From: a cyanobacterium endosymbiont of Rhopalodia gibberula
Lineage (GTDB): Bacteria; Cyanobacteriota; Cyanobacteriia; Cyanobacteriales; Microcystaceae
Reading direction: 5' to 3'
Length of the DNA stretch: 64,000 nucleotides
Assembly: GCF_003574135.1 (NCBI RefSeq)
Contig: NZ_AP018341.1
Location: 1,054,001 to 1,118,000, forward strand
Shown here: positions 20,183 through 29,226 of the stretch, one piece after another
Numbering within the stretch: position 1 is the first letter of the stretch
How the letters are laid out: each line of letters opens with the position of its first letter
The notes under the pieces: generated by a model
Told to the model about the DNA's origin: nothing
Database searches by the model: none
What the model saw: the letters and a program-made list of their open reading frames with translations, nothing else
Position numbers and translations under genes: made by a program

Positions 20183-20454
20183 AAACAATTGAAGTAAAGT
20201 TTATTTCACTCTAATTGATATTGAATTAAAAATAGAAAAGATGTTACGCTCAATCTATTTTAAGTTCTTTAAATTTTGTGTAATCTCTCAATTCGACATA
20301 GACTTCTTTTTTCCGGAGTTGTCTCCCTTGCCATCTAACTCAGAACGATTCTGGTTAATAGAAAAATAAGCTATTCCAGAGTTAAATAACTAAGTAAATT
20401 TGACTGTTTTTATTCTTTGTGTATGAAGCTAACCAAAATCCTTTTTTAGCGAGT

Positions 20455-20720
20455 TTGTTGATGACTACGCATATAAACATAACTCTAAGTTACCCGCTTC
20501 AGGAAACCTTCTGCTAATAGGAGTGACTAATTTGTATTTACTGCCATTCCAGCCAAACCCTGTATCGTCAATTTTTATCTTGTTCAACCACTATTTCGGC
20601 GGTGTTGGTTTGAACTTGATATCCTCTAACGGTTTTGGTCTCTTCCTTCCAGTCAATTCAAACCGCCAATTAATTGGCGGTTTGAATATGAACCTACGCA
20701 GTTTTCTCACTAGATAGAAC
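20455..20720 (-). pseudogene. ycf35: Ycf35/DUF1257 pseudogene
   Basis: Minus-strand fragments match the conserved core of the Ycf35 family. One frame reads DWKEETKTVRGYQVQTNTAE and IVVEQDKN, and an adjacent frame continues IDDTGFGWNGSKYKLVT. In intact proteins this is one segment (VRGYQ..T..A..V and the following GF.Y.G..Y.LV). At least one frameshift and several stops are present and the N-terminus is missing. A 30-bp palindrome sits within the upstream part. The family's function is unknown though widely kept in cyanobacteria and plastids, so its loss here is notable. The neighbouring dead DUF2997 gene supports the call, as the two families are commonly adjacent. Confidence 0.7.
20657..20686. 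repeat. 30-bp perfect palindrome
   Basis: TTCAAACCGCCAATT at 20657-20671 is followed without spacer by its exact complement AATTGGCGGTTTGAA (20672-20686). It is embedded near the start of the dead ycf35 gene. With no loop it is unlikely to be a simple terminator. It may be a foldback duplication or an operator-like palindrome. Confidence 0.7.
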
Positions 20721-20729
20721 TCGTCTTAA

Positions 20730-20837
20730 TTAAGTTTCGATTGTTACAGTCACCCCTTGACAAAAGGCTCTAATAATATTTGTAATATTCTCTTGAATAC
20801 GACTGTCGGTACAGATAATAAATTCTAGGATTTCCAT
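20730..20837 (-). pseudogene. truncated DUF2997 gene
   Basis: From the ATG at 20837 the frame reads MEILEFIICTDSRIQENITN and then a further 15 residues to a stop. This aligns with the start of DUF2997 proteins (ETIEFIIYPDGRVQEKVTG and the Cys-containing helix), which normally run to about 65-70 residues. The last half is missing through a premature stop, so the product is probably not functional. It lies upstream of the dead ycf35 gene on the same strand, its usual partner. Confidence 0.65.
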
Positions 20838-21102
20838 CAACATGACTTATGCTCAGCTAACTTTCAGGGCTAGGAAATTAGTTGTTACCCCAAAAACGCC
20901 CATTTTACTGACAAAGTCTATCTCAACAATCTAAATCAACTGCAAAATGTAAGTTATGTCTTAGCAAGAATTAACAATTAAAGTGAAAGTCACTCTTTTG
21001 CATGCAAAACCTCTCCAACTTTTTTTAAGAATCAAGAGCTTTGATTAAACAATAAGAAAACTATAATAAAAACATAGCAAGATCCTTCCAATTGAGAAAG
21101 TA

Positions 21103-22218
21103 TTAATTTTTAAGGGAACGAGGATCTAAAGCATCACGTAGTCCATCACCAAGTAGGTTAAAAGATAAAACAGTAAGAACGATCAAAAGGGCAGGTGGCC
21201 AAATTAACCAAGGTTGTAGCATTAAAATCGAGGCATTAGTAGCGACTGAAAGTAAATTCCCCCAACTGGGATCGGGTTGTTGAATTCCTAAACCAATGAG
21301 ACTCAACACAGATTCAGCCACAATGAATCCAGGGATGGCAAGAGTGGCTGAGATGATGATATAGGTGGCGGTTTGGGGTAACACATGACGAACAATGATT
21401 CGTCCAGGAGCTGCTCCCATCGCCCTTGCTGCCTGGATGAACTCCTGTTCTTTGAGAGAGAGAACTTGACCTCGAATCACCCTTGCTAGTCCAGACCAAC
21501 TGATAAGAGAAGTAATGAGAATAATGAGTAAAAATCGTTGTGCACTGCTTAAACTGGGGGGAAGAACTGCCGCTAAGGCAACTAACAGGTAAATTCCTGG
21601 AATAGTCATTAATACTTCTACCAGACGCATTAATACCATATCTAACCAACCCCCAAAATATCCAGAAATACCTCCGACAAGTATACCAAGAGGAAAAGAA
21701 ACTACAATTCCTACTAGTCCAATAAATAGACTAATTCTTCCGCCAAATAGCAATCGACTAAATTCATCTCGTCCCTGTTCATCAGTTCCAAGAAGGTTAA
21801 ATTTAGCCTTTCCCACCGTCCCAAATAGATGACGATCAACAGGTATCCCAGGAAACAGTTCCATTTCTTCAAAAGCAGGGGGTAAAGGGAGGCGAAGTTG
21901 AAACAGTTGATAACGGTCACCTTTAATGAACAGACGAATGGGTGTAGGATTTTCAAAATCGACATTTAAAGTCCGTTCTCCTGTTTCCACGTCTATTGGA
22001 CTTTGAGTTGTGGGGTAGATATGAGGTCCAATAAACTTCCCGTCTGGGGTTGTCCAGTAGATGGGGGTTGGAGGTAACAAAGACCCGTCAACCTGAGAAA
22101 GATAGGGATTATAGGGAGCAATAAAATCCGCTGAAATTACTGAAAGATAGAAAAATATTAATATAGTTGCTCCAAAACGAGCTAGATAATTATTTTTAAG
22201 TTTTTTAAACCAGTTCAT
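21103..22218 (-). CDS. ABC transporter permease, OppC/DppC type
   Basis: Inner-membrane permease of a peptide/nickel-type ABC importer, 371 residues. An N-terminal membrane segment (about 14-34) belongs to the OppC_N module and is followed by an extracytoplasmic insertion of about 110 residues, a known feature of the cyanobacterial type. The BPD_transp_1 domain follows from about 165, with membrane segments near 165-188, 200-225, 233-255, 285-305 and 335-358. The EAA loop contacting the ATPase is present (FIQAARAMGAAPGRIIVRHV). No OppB, ATPase or binding-protein gene is adjacent; such genes are often scattered in cyanobacteria. The gene is intact; the substrate is unknown. Confidence 0.9.
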   Translation of the reverse strand: MNWFKKLKNNYLARFGATILIFFYLSVISADFIAPYNPYLSQVDGSLLPPTPIYWTTPDGKFIGPHIYPTTQSPIDVETGERTLNVDFENPTPIRLFIKGDRYQLFQLRLPLPPAFEEMELFPGIPVDRHLFGTVGKAKFNLLGTDEQGRDEFSRLLFGGRISLFIGLVGIVVSFPLGILVGGISGYFGGWLDMVLMRLVEVLMTIPGIYLLVALAAVLPPSLSSAQRFLLIILITSLISWSGLARVIRGQVLSLKEQEFIQAARAMGAAPGRIIVRHVLPQTATYIIISATLAIPGFIVAESVLSLIGLGIQQPDPSWGNLLSVATNASILMLQPWLIWPPALLIVLTVLSFNLLGDGLRDALDPRSLKN

Positions 22219-22720
22219 GGGTACTATAGCTAATCATTTATATCTTGATTGTATAGTGGTTGACTCGATCTTTGATTACCGATAATCAAGTTTGGAGATA
22301 GGAAGATTAGAAAAATCTTTTACTTCTCACTTCCGAGAGACTCTGCAAATTGATACTCTCATTGCCACACTGTGTCTTAGGATTCTTCCTATGGCAAAGA
22401 CGCTTATCCTGACAGGTCTAATAACAGTCAAGATAAGGGACTCTAGATAAACACTAAAAAAGAAAATTATTTTTAATTTTTACATTAAACTATTCATAGT
22501 TAAACTTATATTACTTTTAAGTAAATAATCGACAACATCATAACCGAATATAATTGACTTGAAAACGTCCCGCTAGTTATTGAGTTGATTGGTATTGTTG
22601 TTAGTTTCTATTCAGAATATCTATGGAACATGTCTTTATTATTTTGTGTAATCAAGATTTTTTAGTCTTTTTACTTTAAATTCACCTGAATGAAAACCGC
22701 TTTTAAATTTTAATCTAACT
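22219..22720. other. intergenic DNA upstream of the OppC-type permease
   Basis: About 500 bases between the permease start and the structured RNA candidate. A stretch near 22320-22450 is slightly GC-richer and translates on the plus strand into a short protein-like run (RETLQIDTLIATLCLRILPM), with no start or family match. Nothing else is recognised. Confidence 0.35.
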
Positions 22721-22905
22721 AAAAAACTGCCGCGCCGTTTTACCTCAGTTTATGACCTGGACGGACCAGGTGGGTGCTAACGCTTTTTATTTCCGTTTCC
22801 GAGTACGAGCCCGGTTTACTACCATAAAAAGCTGTCGGCTCCCTAAACTTACAAAGCATAGATCAAAAAACTTTATTGGCAGTCACCAACGCGGCAGTCA
22901 TACCT
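22721..22905 (-). ncRNA. 6S-like structured RNA candidate
   Basis: A GC-rich island of about 180 bases reads on the minus strand as a rod-shaped RNA. Its ends pair over 12 bases (ACUGCCGCGUUG at 22898-22887 with CGGCGCGGCAGU at 22737-22726), and the 3' end runs straight into UUUUUU (22726-22721), a terminator. Inside are a nine-pair apical stem GCUUUUUAU/AUAAAAAGC and a stable hairpin ACCUGG/CCAGGU. A -10 box TATGAT lies at 22917-22912, predicting a start near 22905. Length, end pairing, internal hairpin and autonomous promoter fit bacterial 6S RNA, the regulator of RNA polymerase. I have no sequence signature that proves the family. Confidence 0.55.
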
Positions 22906-22911
22906 CATCTT

Positions 22912-22917
22912 ATCATA
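22912..22917 (-). promoter_or_regulatory. -10 box for the 6S-like RNA
   Basis: TATGAT on the minus strand, seven to eight bases before the predicted 5' end of the structured RNA. The -35 region is not well matched. Confidence 0.4.
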
Positions 22918-22992
22918 AAGGTTCTCTAGTTATTGCTATTAAGATGAATGCTGCTAGAATTATCCAGACATCTCTCATATCAGCGATCGCGG

Positions 22993-24216
22993 ATGAAGAT
23001 TATTATGATCTCATCTACTTTTCCCTATCCTCCCATTCAGGGGAAAACTCAGATGAGAACGTTTTCCTTACTTACATATCTAAATAAACGTCACGATCTT
23101 ACCCTTGTGACGCAATTCCCCGAGCAGATAATAGAAGAGGATATAAATAGCTTAAGACAACAGATTGAAAATTGTATTATTTTTCCTTCTGTTAGCCGCG
23201 AAGCTAATTCGTCAGGCTTTCTTAACAAAGCTAAACAATTGGGGGTCTTTTTTCAACAGGGAACTCCTCCAAGGTTTTTATCCCACTATTCTCTCAAGAT
23301 TCAAGAATGCTTAGACCAAGCTATAGATTCAGGAGAGTTTGATCTCCTAACTTGTGAAGGAAGTAGCAATGAAATCTATGTGCGTCCTCAGTGGCGGGAA
23401 AAATTACCAACGCTGATCAATATTCACCGTTCGGTATGGGGAACGTATAAACATCAAACAGAAACCCAAGCGACAGAATCTGGACTACGTAATCAGATTA
23501 ATTTACCTTTATTACGTCGCTATGAAAAGCAGTATTGTGGTAAATTTTTGTCAGTTGTAACAACGTCGAAAACTGAGCAAAAATTACTAAAAGATTTAAA
23601 GCTGGAAACTCCTGTTACTTTCATTCCAAACGGGTTAGATTTAAGTAAGTTCCCCAAGCGAACAGTCAACCAGGGGGGTCAACGTATTGTTTTTATTGGG
23701 GCGATGGACAAACCTGGAAATATTGATGCAGCACGTTTCTTCAGTTTAGAAGTTTTCCCGAAACTGCGTAAACGTTATCCAGAAGCCACATTAGAATTAG
23801 TGGGAATTCGTCCTGCCCCAGAAGTGAAGGAACTCGGACAAATTCCAAGGATTACAGTAACAGGTCAGGTGCCTTCAGTAATTGAATATCTTCATTGGGC
23901 AACAGTTTGTGTTATCCCTATTCGCAACAGTACGGGGACCAAAATCAGAAGTCTTCAGACCTTAGCGACAGGCACTCCCCTAGTAGCGAGTGATTATGGT
24001 TTAGAAGGATTACCCATTGACGGCACTGGGGTTCCTCTGAGTGCAATGAGGGCTAATGGGGTAGATGAGTATGTCTATGCTATTGGCCGTCTGTTTGAAC
24101 AACCAAAGTTGAGAGAAAAACTGTCTATCAATGGTCGAGCTTTGATCGAGAAAGAATACACTTGGGAACGAACAGGTGAACGTTATGAACAACTCCTAAT
24201 TCATCTGACATCATAA
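22993..24216 (+). CDS. glycosyltransferase, GT4-like family
   Basis: GT-B-fold glycosyltransferase of about 407 residues. It begins MKIIMISSTFPYPPIQG, the typical N-terminal Rossmann strand and acceptor loop, ending with a second domain containing GNIDAARFF, LVGIRPAPEVKELG, a PIRNSTGTKIRSLQTLATGT nucleotide-sugar site and a last VASDYGLEG. It probably adds a sugar to an exopolysaccharide, O-antigen or glycolipid. The 22993 start is preferred by family alignment although an in-frame ATG at 22948 exists; no good ribosome site precedes either. A HIP1 octamer (22983-22990) sits immediately before the start. The next gene, a sulfotransferase, is dead, suggesting that a surface-glycan cluster is partly lost. 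Confidence 0.88.
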   Translation: MKIIMISSTFPYPPIQGKTQMRTFSLLTYLNKRHDLTLVTQFPEQIIEEDINSLRQQIENCIIFPSVSREANSSGFLNKAKQLGVFFQQGTPPRFLSHYSLKIQECLDQAIDSGEFDLLTCEGSSNEIYVRPQWREKLPTLINIHRSVWGTYKHQTETQATESGLRNQINLPLLRRYEKQYCGKFLSVVTTSKTEQKLLKDLKLETPVTFIPNGLDLSKFPKRTVNQGGQRIVFIGAMDKPGNIDAARFFSLEVFPKLRKRYPEATLELVGIRPAPEVKELGQIPRITVTGQVPSVIEYLHWATVCVIPIRNSTGTKIRSLQTLATGTPLVASDYGLEGLPIDGTGVPLSAMRANGVDEYVYAIGRLFEQPKLREKLSINGRALIEKEYTWERTGERYEQLLIHLTS

Positions 24217-24235
24217 ACGATTATAATCACCTAAT

Positions 24236-24850
24236 AAAAATTTTTGTTATCTATGCCTATCCTCGTTCAGGAGGAGAATTAGTTAGCCGATATTTAGAGA
24301 TTATTCCAGATAATCTCATCTTATTAAAAGTCAATTCTATGTTCGCCGTTAATCCTATCGTTTATTAATCACAGCACTGGCTTAATCTTTTGACTGAACA
24401 TCAGGTTGATGATTTTGTCCAAAAAATCTATGTATGGATAAATAGGTAAACTGTTCGGATACCATCTCTCAAAGATTTAACTATCATCTCATTATTTGTG
24501 ATTGAACAAAAGTTAATTATATTGACAATCCCATAGGGGATAACATCTTGACACCGAGTTTTTTATTAGAGCAGTTCATTTATCCGTCTTATTACAAACT
24601 AACCTCTTTACCCCTAGTTATATAGTTATAATTCGTCGTAGGGCTAATGTTTATGAGTTGACCACCAGCATCTTTCAATACCTACAGTCTCCGGTTCAAC
24701 GCTTTGGAGAAATATACTTAAATTTACACCCGGGCCATTTGCAAACAGCCAACCTCTTATTATGAACAGATCTGCAAAAATTCTCTAACTCAAATTCATT
24801 TGATTTATGAAATTATTTAAATTAATTACGATTAAACCTTTATTAACAAG
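24236..24850 (+). pseudogene. sulfotransferase pseudogene
   Basis: Directly after the glycosyltransferase, broken frames read in order FVIYAYPRSGGELVSRYLEI, the 5' PAPS-binding P-loop type of sulfotransferases, then QHWLNLLTEHQVDDFVQKIY, LTPSFLLEQFIYP, ASFNTYS-like remains and YYEQICKNSLTQIHLIYE. At least four stops and several frame changes intervene. The enzyme would have transferred sulfate from PAPS to a sugar or lipid. Position and strand suggest it acted with the upstream glycosyltransferase on a sulfated surface glycan, now abandoned. Confidence 0.72.
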
Positions 24851-25013
24851 CATTATTACTCTAGATATTGTACAGGAGATAATTGCTTAAAGCAATTATT
24901 AAAAGGTAGATAAATTACTGAGATTAAGCTACTTCCAAGTAATACGTAATCTGATTCTTATATCGTGGTCAGTGTTGATTGAATTTGTCGAAGGGTAGAT
25001 ACATTATGAGGCT

Positions 25014-25412
25014 ATGAGTGAAACAGAATTGTTGAAAACAGTTTGGGACATCCGCAAATCGCGAGATCTCACTATTTTAAAAAAGTGTAAAGAATTAAGG
25101 GCAATTCAGTAGCTCTTATATCAAACTCAATTAAGATTAGCTGATACTATGCAGCGATTAGTGAAAAATCAAGCTCAACAAAAATTACTTTAAGAGACAA
25201 TTAATAAACAAAAAACAGAAACAGGAGACATTGAAAACTAATTAAATTACAATAAAAATTAACTTTTATTGTTAAAAAATTTTTACCAGTTACAGAAAGA
25301 ACTTCATGAGAATAAAGTAATTATGATGGGCGTCAAGAATAGTAAACTTTGGTAACTAAAAAACTATTTCTTAAGTTTTAAAAAATCTATAGGCTTAAAA
25401 ATAGAAGAGTAA
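25014..25412 (+). pseudogene. coiled-coil tail of a decayed surface-glycan gene
   Basis: From an ATG-like position at 25014 the plus strand reads MSETELLKTVWDIRKSRDLT and later LRLADTMQRLVKNQAQQKLL, TINKQKTETGDIEN, then MMGVKNSKLW and SIGLKIEE with a terminal stop at 25410-25412. Several internal stops interrupt it. The Gln/Leu-rich coil followed by a SKLW/FKKSIG ending is common at the C-terminus of large cyanobacterial glycosyltransferase or methyltransferase proteins. It may be part of the same former gene as the sulfotransferase remnant upstream. Confidence 0.5.
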
Positions 25413-25651
25413 TTCATAATTTTACTTGTTAAAATTTATAGTTTCTCCATTCCATTTTTTTATTTTTTGTGTAAACTTTTTCTTTTAATGCTTCATTAAA
25501 ATAGTCGAAGCAAACAGCATTTACTTTTTTTACGAATGTCAAACACCTAAATCTGTAGTGTTATATATAAAAATATTGAACTTATTGGAAAACTACTATT
25601 GACATACTATACTATTGTTTTGCTTCAAGACGGTAGGAGTTTAGAGTCTCT

Positions 25652-27124
25652 ATGAGTCTGATCGATTGGGTCATTATTCTAGTTTATGCAATGGTTGTAC
25701 TCGGAATTGGGATTGCGGCAAGCCGCAAACAAAACAACACCGATGAATATTTCCGAGGATCACGGCAACTCCCTTGGTGGGCAGTTGGACTGTCAATTGT
25801 TGCTACATCTTTTTCAGCAGCCTCACTTCTTGGAGGTCCTGGAGAAGGATATAATCATGGTTTTTTATATCTTCAACTTCAGTTAGGTGATTTGATTGGT
25901 TATGGCCTAGTTATCTTCTTGTTTCTACCATTTTTTGTTCGGCTTAATTTAACCACTGCCTATGAATACCTTGAGAAACGTTTCGATGCAAAAACACGCT
26001 CTTTAGGTTCGTTGTGTTTTCTCCTATTTGTCATCGCTCGGTTAGGGGGGCTTTTATATGCTGCATCTCTAATGCTTTCAAGGGTTACTGGACTTTCACT
26101 GTATGCCTCAATATTACTCGTCGGCATTGTATCGGTGGTCTACACTACAGCCGGCGGGATTACGGCAGTCGTTTGGACTGACGTGCTTCAGTTTTTCATG
26201 ATTTTTGTGGGTTTAATTGTCGGAATTTGGGTGATTGTATCAAGTGTATCTGGTGGATTTGAACAACTTTGGCGTGTCGCAGAAAAAGAAGGAAAACTCG
26301 CTGTAGTTAACCTGTCGTGGGAATTACAATCAATCCGATCCTTACCAACAGCTTTATGTGCCTATGGAGTATTGGCTTTTGCTGTGGCAGGAACAAATCA
26401 ACAATCTGTTCAACGTTATGTTTCGTGTGCTGATTTGACCTCAGCACGTAAGGCAATTTTATTTGGATGGGTTTCCGGTTTTGTTGGCGTAGCTGCTACT
26501 CTTTTGCTCGGAGTTCTTTTATTTGCGTTTTATTCCCTAAATGCCGGACTACCCGATTATATCAAACCCGATGAAATTCTATCTTATTTCATTGTTCATC
26601 AAGTTCCACCAGGTGCTTCAGGATTTTTAGTCGCAGCCGTCTTTGCGGCAGCCATGTCATCAATTGATTCTGCACTTCATTCTCTAGCTACTTGCATGAC
26701 GATTGACTTTTATCAGCGTTACTCCAAGTCAAAACCCAGTGAGTCTCAATCCTTGAAGGTAGCTCAAGGTTTGATCTTAATTTGGGGTATTCTCGGTATT
26801 CTTTTGGCGTTTTATGTTGCCTCAACAGGAGAATCTTTACTTTCGTTTTTAATAAAATATACTGCCATGTTTTTGGGTCCATTACTGGGGATTTTTTTGA
26901 TGGGAGTTCTTTTTTCTCGCGCTAATGCAACAGGAGCATTTTACGGGACAATTGCTTCAGTTGCTCTTCTTGTAACTAGTTCAACCTTGAAATGGTTTAG
27001 CTTTCCAGGAATTTGGCAATCTGCGATTGCGGCTCCCCTTGCGGTTATATTTGGTTTGGTAATTTCTTTATTAGGTCAACGGCCTGAAAAAAACTCTCTT
27101 AAAGGGCTTACCCTTTGGACTTAA
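25652..27124 (+). CDS. sodium:solute symporter (SSS/SLC5 family)
   Basis: Na+-coupled importer of 490 residues with about thirteen membrane helices. The family core is intact: an N-terminal DYxx-like start (MSLIDWVIILVYAMVVLGIG), the segment NNTDEYFRGSRQLPWWAVGL with SIVATSFSAASLLGGP, the motif GGITAVVWTDVLQFFM near 168-183, AGTNQQSVQRYVSC near 247-260, and the sodium-site helix AAAMSSIDSALHSLATC near 333-349. The substrate cannot be deduced; SLC5-like members take sugars, proline, pantothenate, iodide or acids. It is intact between two decayed zones and converges with ftsH. Import of a host metabolite is a reasonable inference. Confidence 0.9.
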   Translation: MSLIDWVIILVYAMVVLGIGIAASRKQNNTDEYFRGSRQLPWWAVGLSIVATSFSAASLLGGPGEGYNHGFLYLQLQLGDLIGYGLVIFLFLPFFVRLNLTTAYEYLEKRFDAKTRSLGSLCFLLFVIARLGGLLYAASLMLSRVTGLSLYASILLVGIVSVVYTTAGGITAVVWTDVLQFFMIFVGLIVGIWVIVSSVSGGFEQLWRVAEKEGKLAVVNLSWELQSIRSLPTALCAYGVLAFAVAGTNQQSVQRYVSCADLTSARKAILFGWVSGFVGVAATLLLGVLLFAFYSLNAGLPDYIKPDEILSYFIVHQVPPGASGFLVAAVFAAAMSSIDSALHSLATCMTIDFYQRYSKSKPSESQSLKVAQGLILIWGILGILLAFYVASTGESLLSFLIKYTAMFLGPLLGIFLMGVLFSRANATGAFYGTIASVALLVTSSTLKWFSFPGIWQSAIAAPLAVIFGLVISLLGQRPEKNSLKGLTLWT

Positions 27125-27131
27125 TAAATAA

Positions 27132-27164
27132 TTACCCCACTAATTTAATAAATTGGCGGGGTAA
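27132..27164. terminator. bidirectional terminator between the symporter and ftsH
   Basis: TTACCCC at 27132-27138 pairs with GGGGTAA at 27158-27164, with further pairing inside (CTAATTT/AAATTGG). It lies between the convergent stop codons of the symporter and FtsH genes and has A runs on one side and T-rich sequence on the other. Confidence 0.65.
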
Positions 27165-27199
27165 AAATATGAAATCGTTAAGATGTCAAACCATAGATG

Positions 27200-29050
27200 T
27201 TAAGCCAAAGCGGCCATTTTTATTTCATTTTTGGTTAAAATGTTCTGTAGTTCTTCGGCATCGACGGTTTCTTTCTCTACTAACATCTCAGCCAATTGGT
27301 CAAGAATATGACGGTTGTTTACTAGGACATCTTTAGCCCGTATATAAGCATTATCGACTAACTTACGAACTTCTTCATCAATTGCGGCAGCTGTTTCATC
27401 AGAAAAGTCCCGATCGGAAGCAATGTCACGACCCAAGAAAACATTACCATTCTGCCGACCCAAAGCCACAGGTCCAAGACGATCACTCATTCCAAAACGA
27501 GACACCATTTGACGGGCAACCCGCGCTACCTGTTGAAGGTCATTAGAAGCACCAGTAGTAACTTCTTCTTCTCCAAAGATGATCTCTTCTGCCACACGAC
27601 CTCCTAAAGCCACAGCCATCTGGTTTTGGAGATATGAACGGGAATATAGGCCTGACTCCATACGATCTTCACTAGGAGTAAACCAGGTCAACCCGCCAGC
27701 GCGACCACGGGGAATAATACTAATTTTCTGCACGGGATCATAATCAGGCATTAACGCCCCTACCAAAGCATGACCGGCTTCATGGTAAGCCACAAGAGTT
27801 TTACGTTTTTCACTCATGACACGGTTTTTTTTCTCAGGACCAGCTAAGACACGATCAATAGCATCATTAACTTCATCCATAGAAATTTCTGTTAAATTCC
27901 GACGAGCAGCCAGGATAGCAGCTTCATTTAAAAGGTTAGACAGGTCAGCCCCTGTAAACCCAGGACTACGACGGGCAATTTTATCGAGATCAACGTCTTT
28001 AGATAAAGTCTTGCCACGGGCGTGTACCTTGAGAATTTCTTTACGACCTGCGTAGTCAGGACGGTCAACCACGACCTGACGGTCAAAACGACCTGGACGT
28101 AATAAAGCCGCATCGAGGACGTCGGGACGATTCGTAGCAGCAACTATGATTATCCCTGTATTTCCTTCAAAACCGTCCATTTCAGTGAGTAATTGGTTGA
28201 GAGTTTGTTCCCGTTCATCGTTACCACCACCTAAACCTGCACCTCGTTGACGACCAACGGCATCAATTTCATCTATGAAGACGATACAGGGGGCGTTGGC
28301 TTTAGCTTGTTCAAAAAGATCTCGAACACGAGAAGCCCCAACACCAACGAACATTTCTACAAATTCTGACCCAGAAATAGAAAAAAAAGGAACGCCAGCT
28401 TCTCCGGCTACTGCCCTAGCTAAAAGCGTCTTACCGGTTCCAGGAGGTCCGACCAGAAGAACTCCTTTAGGAATTTTTGCCCCGATGGCGGTGAAGCGAT
28501 CAGCATTTTTCAAGAAGTCCACGACCTCAGCTAATTCTAATTTAGCCTGTTCAATACCAGCTACATCTCCAAAGGTAACTTGGGTTTGGGGTTCCATCAA
28601 TACCCGCGCTTTAGACTTACCAAAATTCATTGCTTGAGAACCAGGTCCACTTTGGGCACGACGGAGTAATAGGAAAAGTCCTACCAACAATAAAATAGGA
28701 AGGAATAGACTACTGGCTACCCGAAACCATAGTCCTTCATCACTTTGAGGTTGAACTGCAATATCGACATTATTTCGGATCAAAATGTTAATTAAGTCAG
28801 GATCGTTTGGAAGGTTAACCAATAAAGGTGCGCCACCATTGGGGTTAGGAACTCTTGCTTCAGTGCGATCAGCACTTAAAGTAACCCTTGTAATTTTATT
28901 ATTTTCAACTTTCTTGATGAATTCACTGTAGGTGAGAGGTTCTCGACTTTGAGGTTGTTGATCAAAAAATGCGGAAGCTAAGGCCAGTACCACAATTAAC
29001 AATAGTGCGTATAGTCCAGCATTACGCCATTTTTTATTATTTTTCTTCAC
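27200..29050 (-). CDS. ftsH: ATP-dependent zinc metalloprotease FtsH
   Basis: Membrane-anchored AAA+ protease that extracts and degrades damaged or unassembled membrane proteins. The 616 residues show an N-terminal membrane helix (about 11-28), an extracytoplasmic domain, a second helix (about 112-130), the AAA+ domain with Walker A GPPGTGKT at 201-208, Walker B VFIDEID, and the arginine-finger region [13 protein letters not shown]. The zinc protease domain has HEAGH at 423-427. Cyanobacteria have four FtsH types, several linked to photosystem II repair; I cannot assign the type safely. Retention without visible photosystem genes points to general membrane quality control. An ATG at 29050 follows a purine-rich AGGAGG site (29056-29061). 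Confidence 0.97.
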   Translation of the reverse strand: MKKNNKKWRNAGLYALLLIVVLALASAFFDQQPQSREPLTYSEFIKKVENNKITRVTLSADRTEARVPNPNGGAPLLVNLPNDPDLINILIRNNVDIAVQPQSDEGLWFRVASSLFLPILLLVGLFLLLRRAQSGPGSQAMNFGKSKARVLMEPQTQVTFGDVAGIEQAKLELAEVVDFLKNADRFTAIGAKIPKGVLLVGPPGTGKTLLARAVAGEAGVPFFSISGSEFVEMFVGVGASRVRDLFEQAKANAPCIVFIDEIDAVGRQRGAGLGGGNDEREQTLNQLLTEMDGFEGNTGIIIVAATNRPDVLDAALLRPGRFDRQVVVDRPDYAGRKEILKVHARGKTLSKDVDLDKIARRSPGFTGADLSNLLNEAAILAARRNLTEISMDEVNDAIDRVLAGPEKKNRVMSEKRKTLVAYHEAGHALVGALMPDYDPVQKISIIPRGRAGGLTWFTPSEDRMESGLYSRSYLQNQMAVALGGRVAEEIIFGEEEVTTGASNDLQQVARVARQMVSRFGMSDRLGPVALGRQNGNVFLGRDIASDRDFSDETAAAIDEEVRKLVDNAYIRAKDVLVNNRHILDQLAEMLVEKETVDAEELQNILTKNEIKMAALA

Positions 29051-29226
29051 GCTGTAAGCCTCCTAAATGAGGGTAAGGGAATCGTTAATTTTTGAATGTA
29101 CACCAAGATATTATCTGAATAATACTGGTGGCAATGTTAGAAGACGTTCCCGGAAGATAAACATTTGTTAATTTATGTTAATCCTTTTCTGGAACAATTT
29201 CCCAATAGATCCTGTTTTGAGTCTAA

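Noticed and set aside
20523-20717. Plus-strand 64-codon frame
   Set aside because: Antisense of the dead ycf35 gene and the palindrome.
22752-23087. Plus-strand frame of 111 codons before the glycosyltransferase
   Set aside because: It spans the 6S-like RNA antisense and the first part of the glycosyltransferase in another frame; no protein resemblance.
28275-28637. 120-codon frame opposite ftsH
   Set aside because: Antisense shadow of the conserved AAA+ domain of ftsH.
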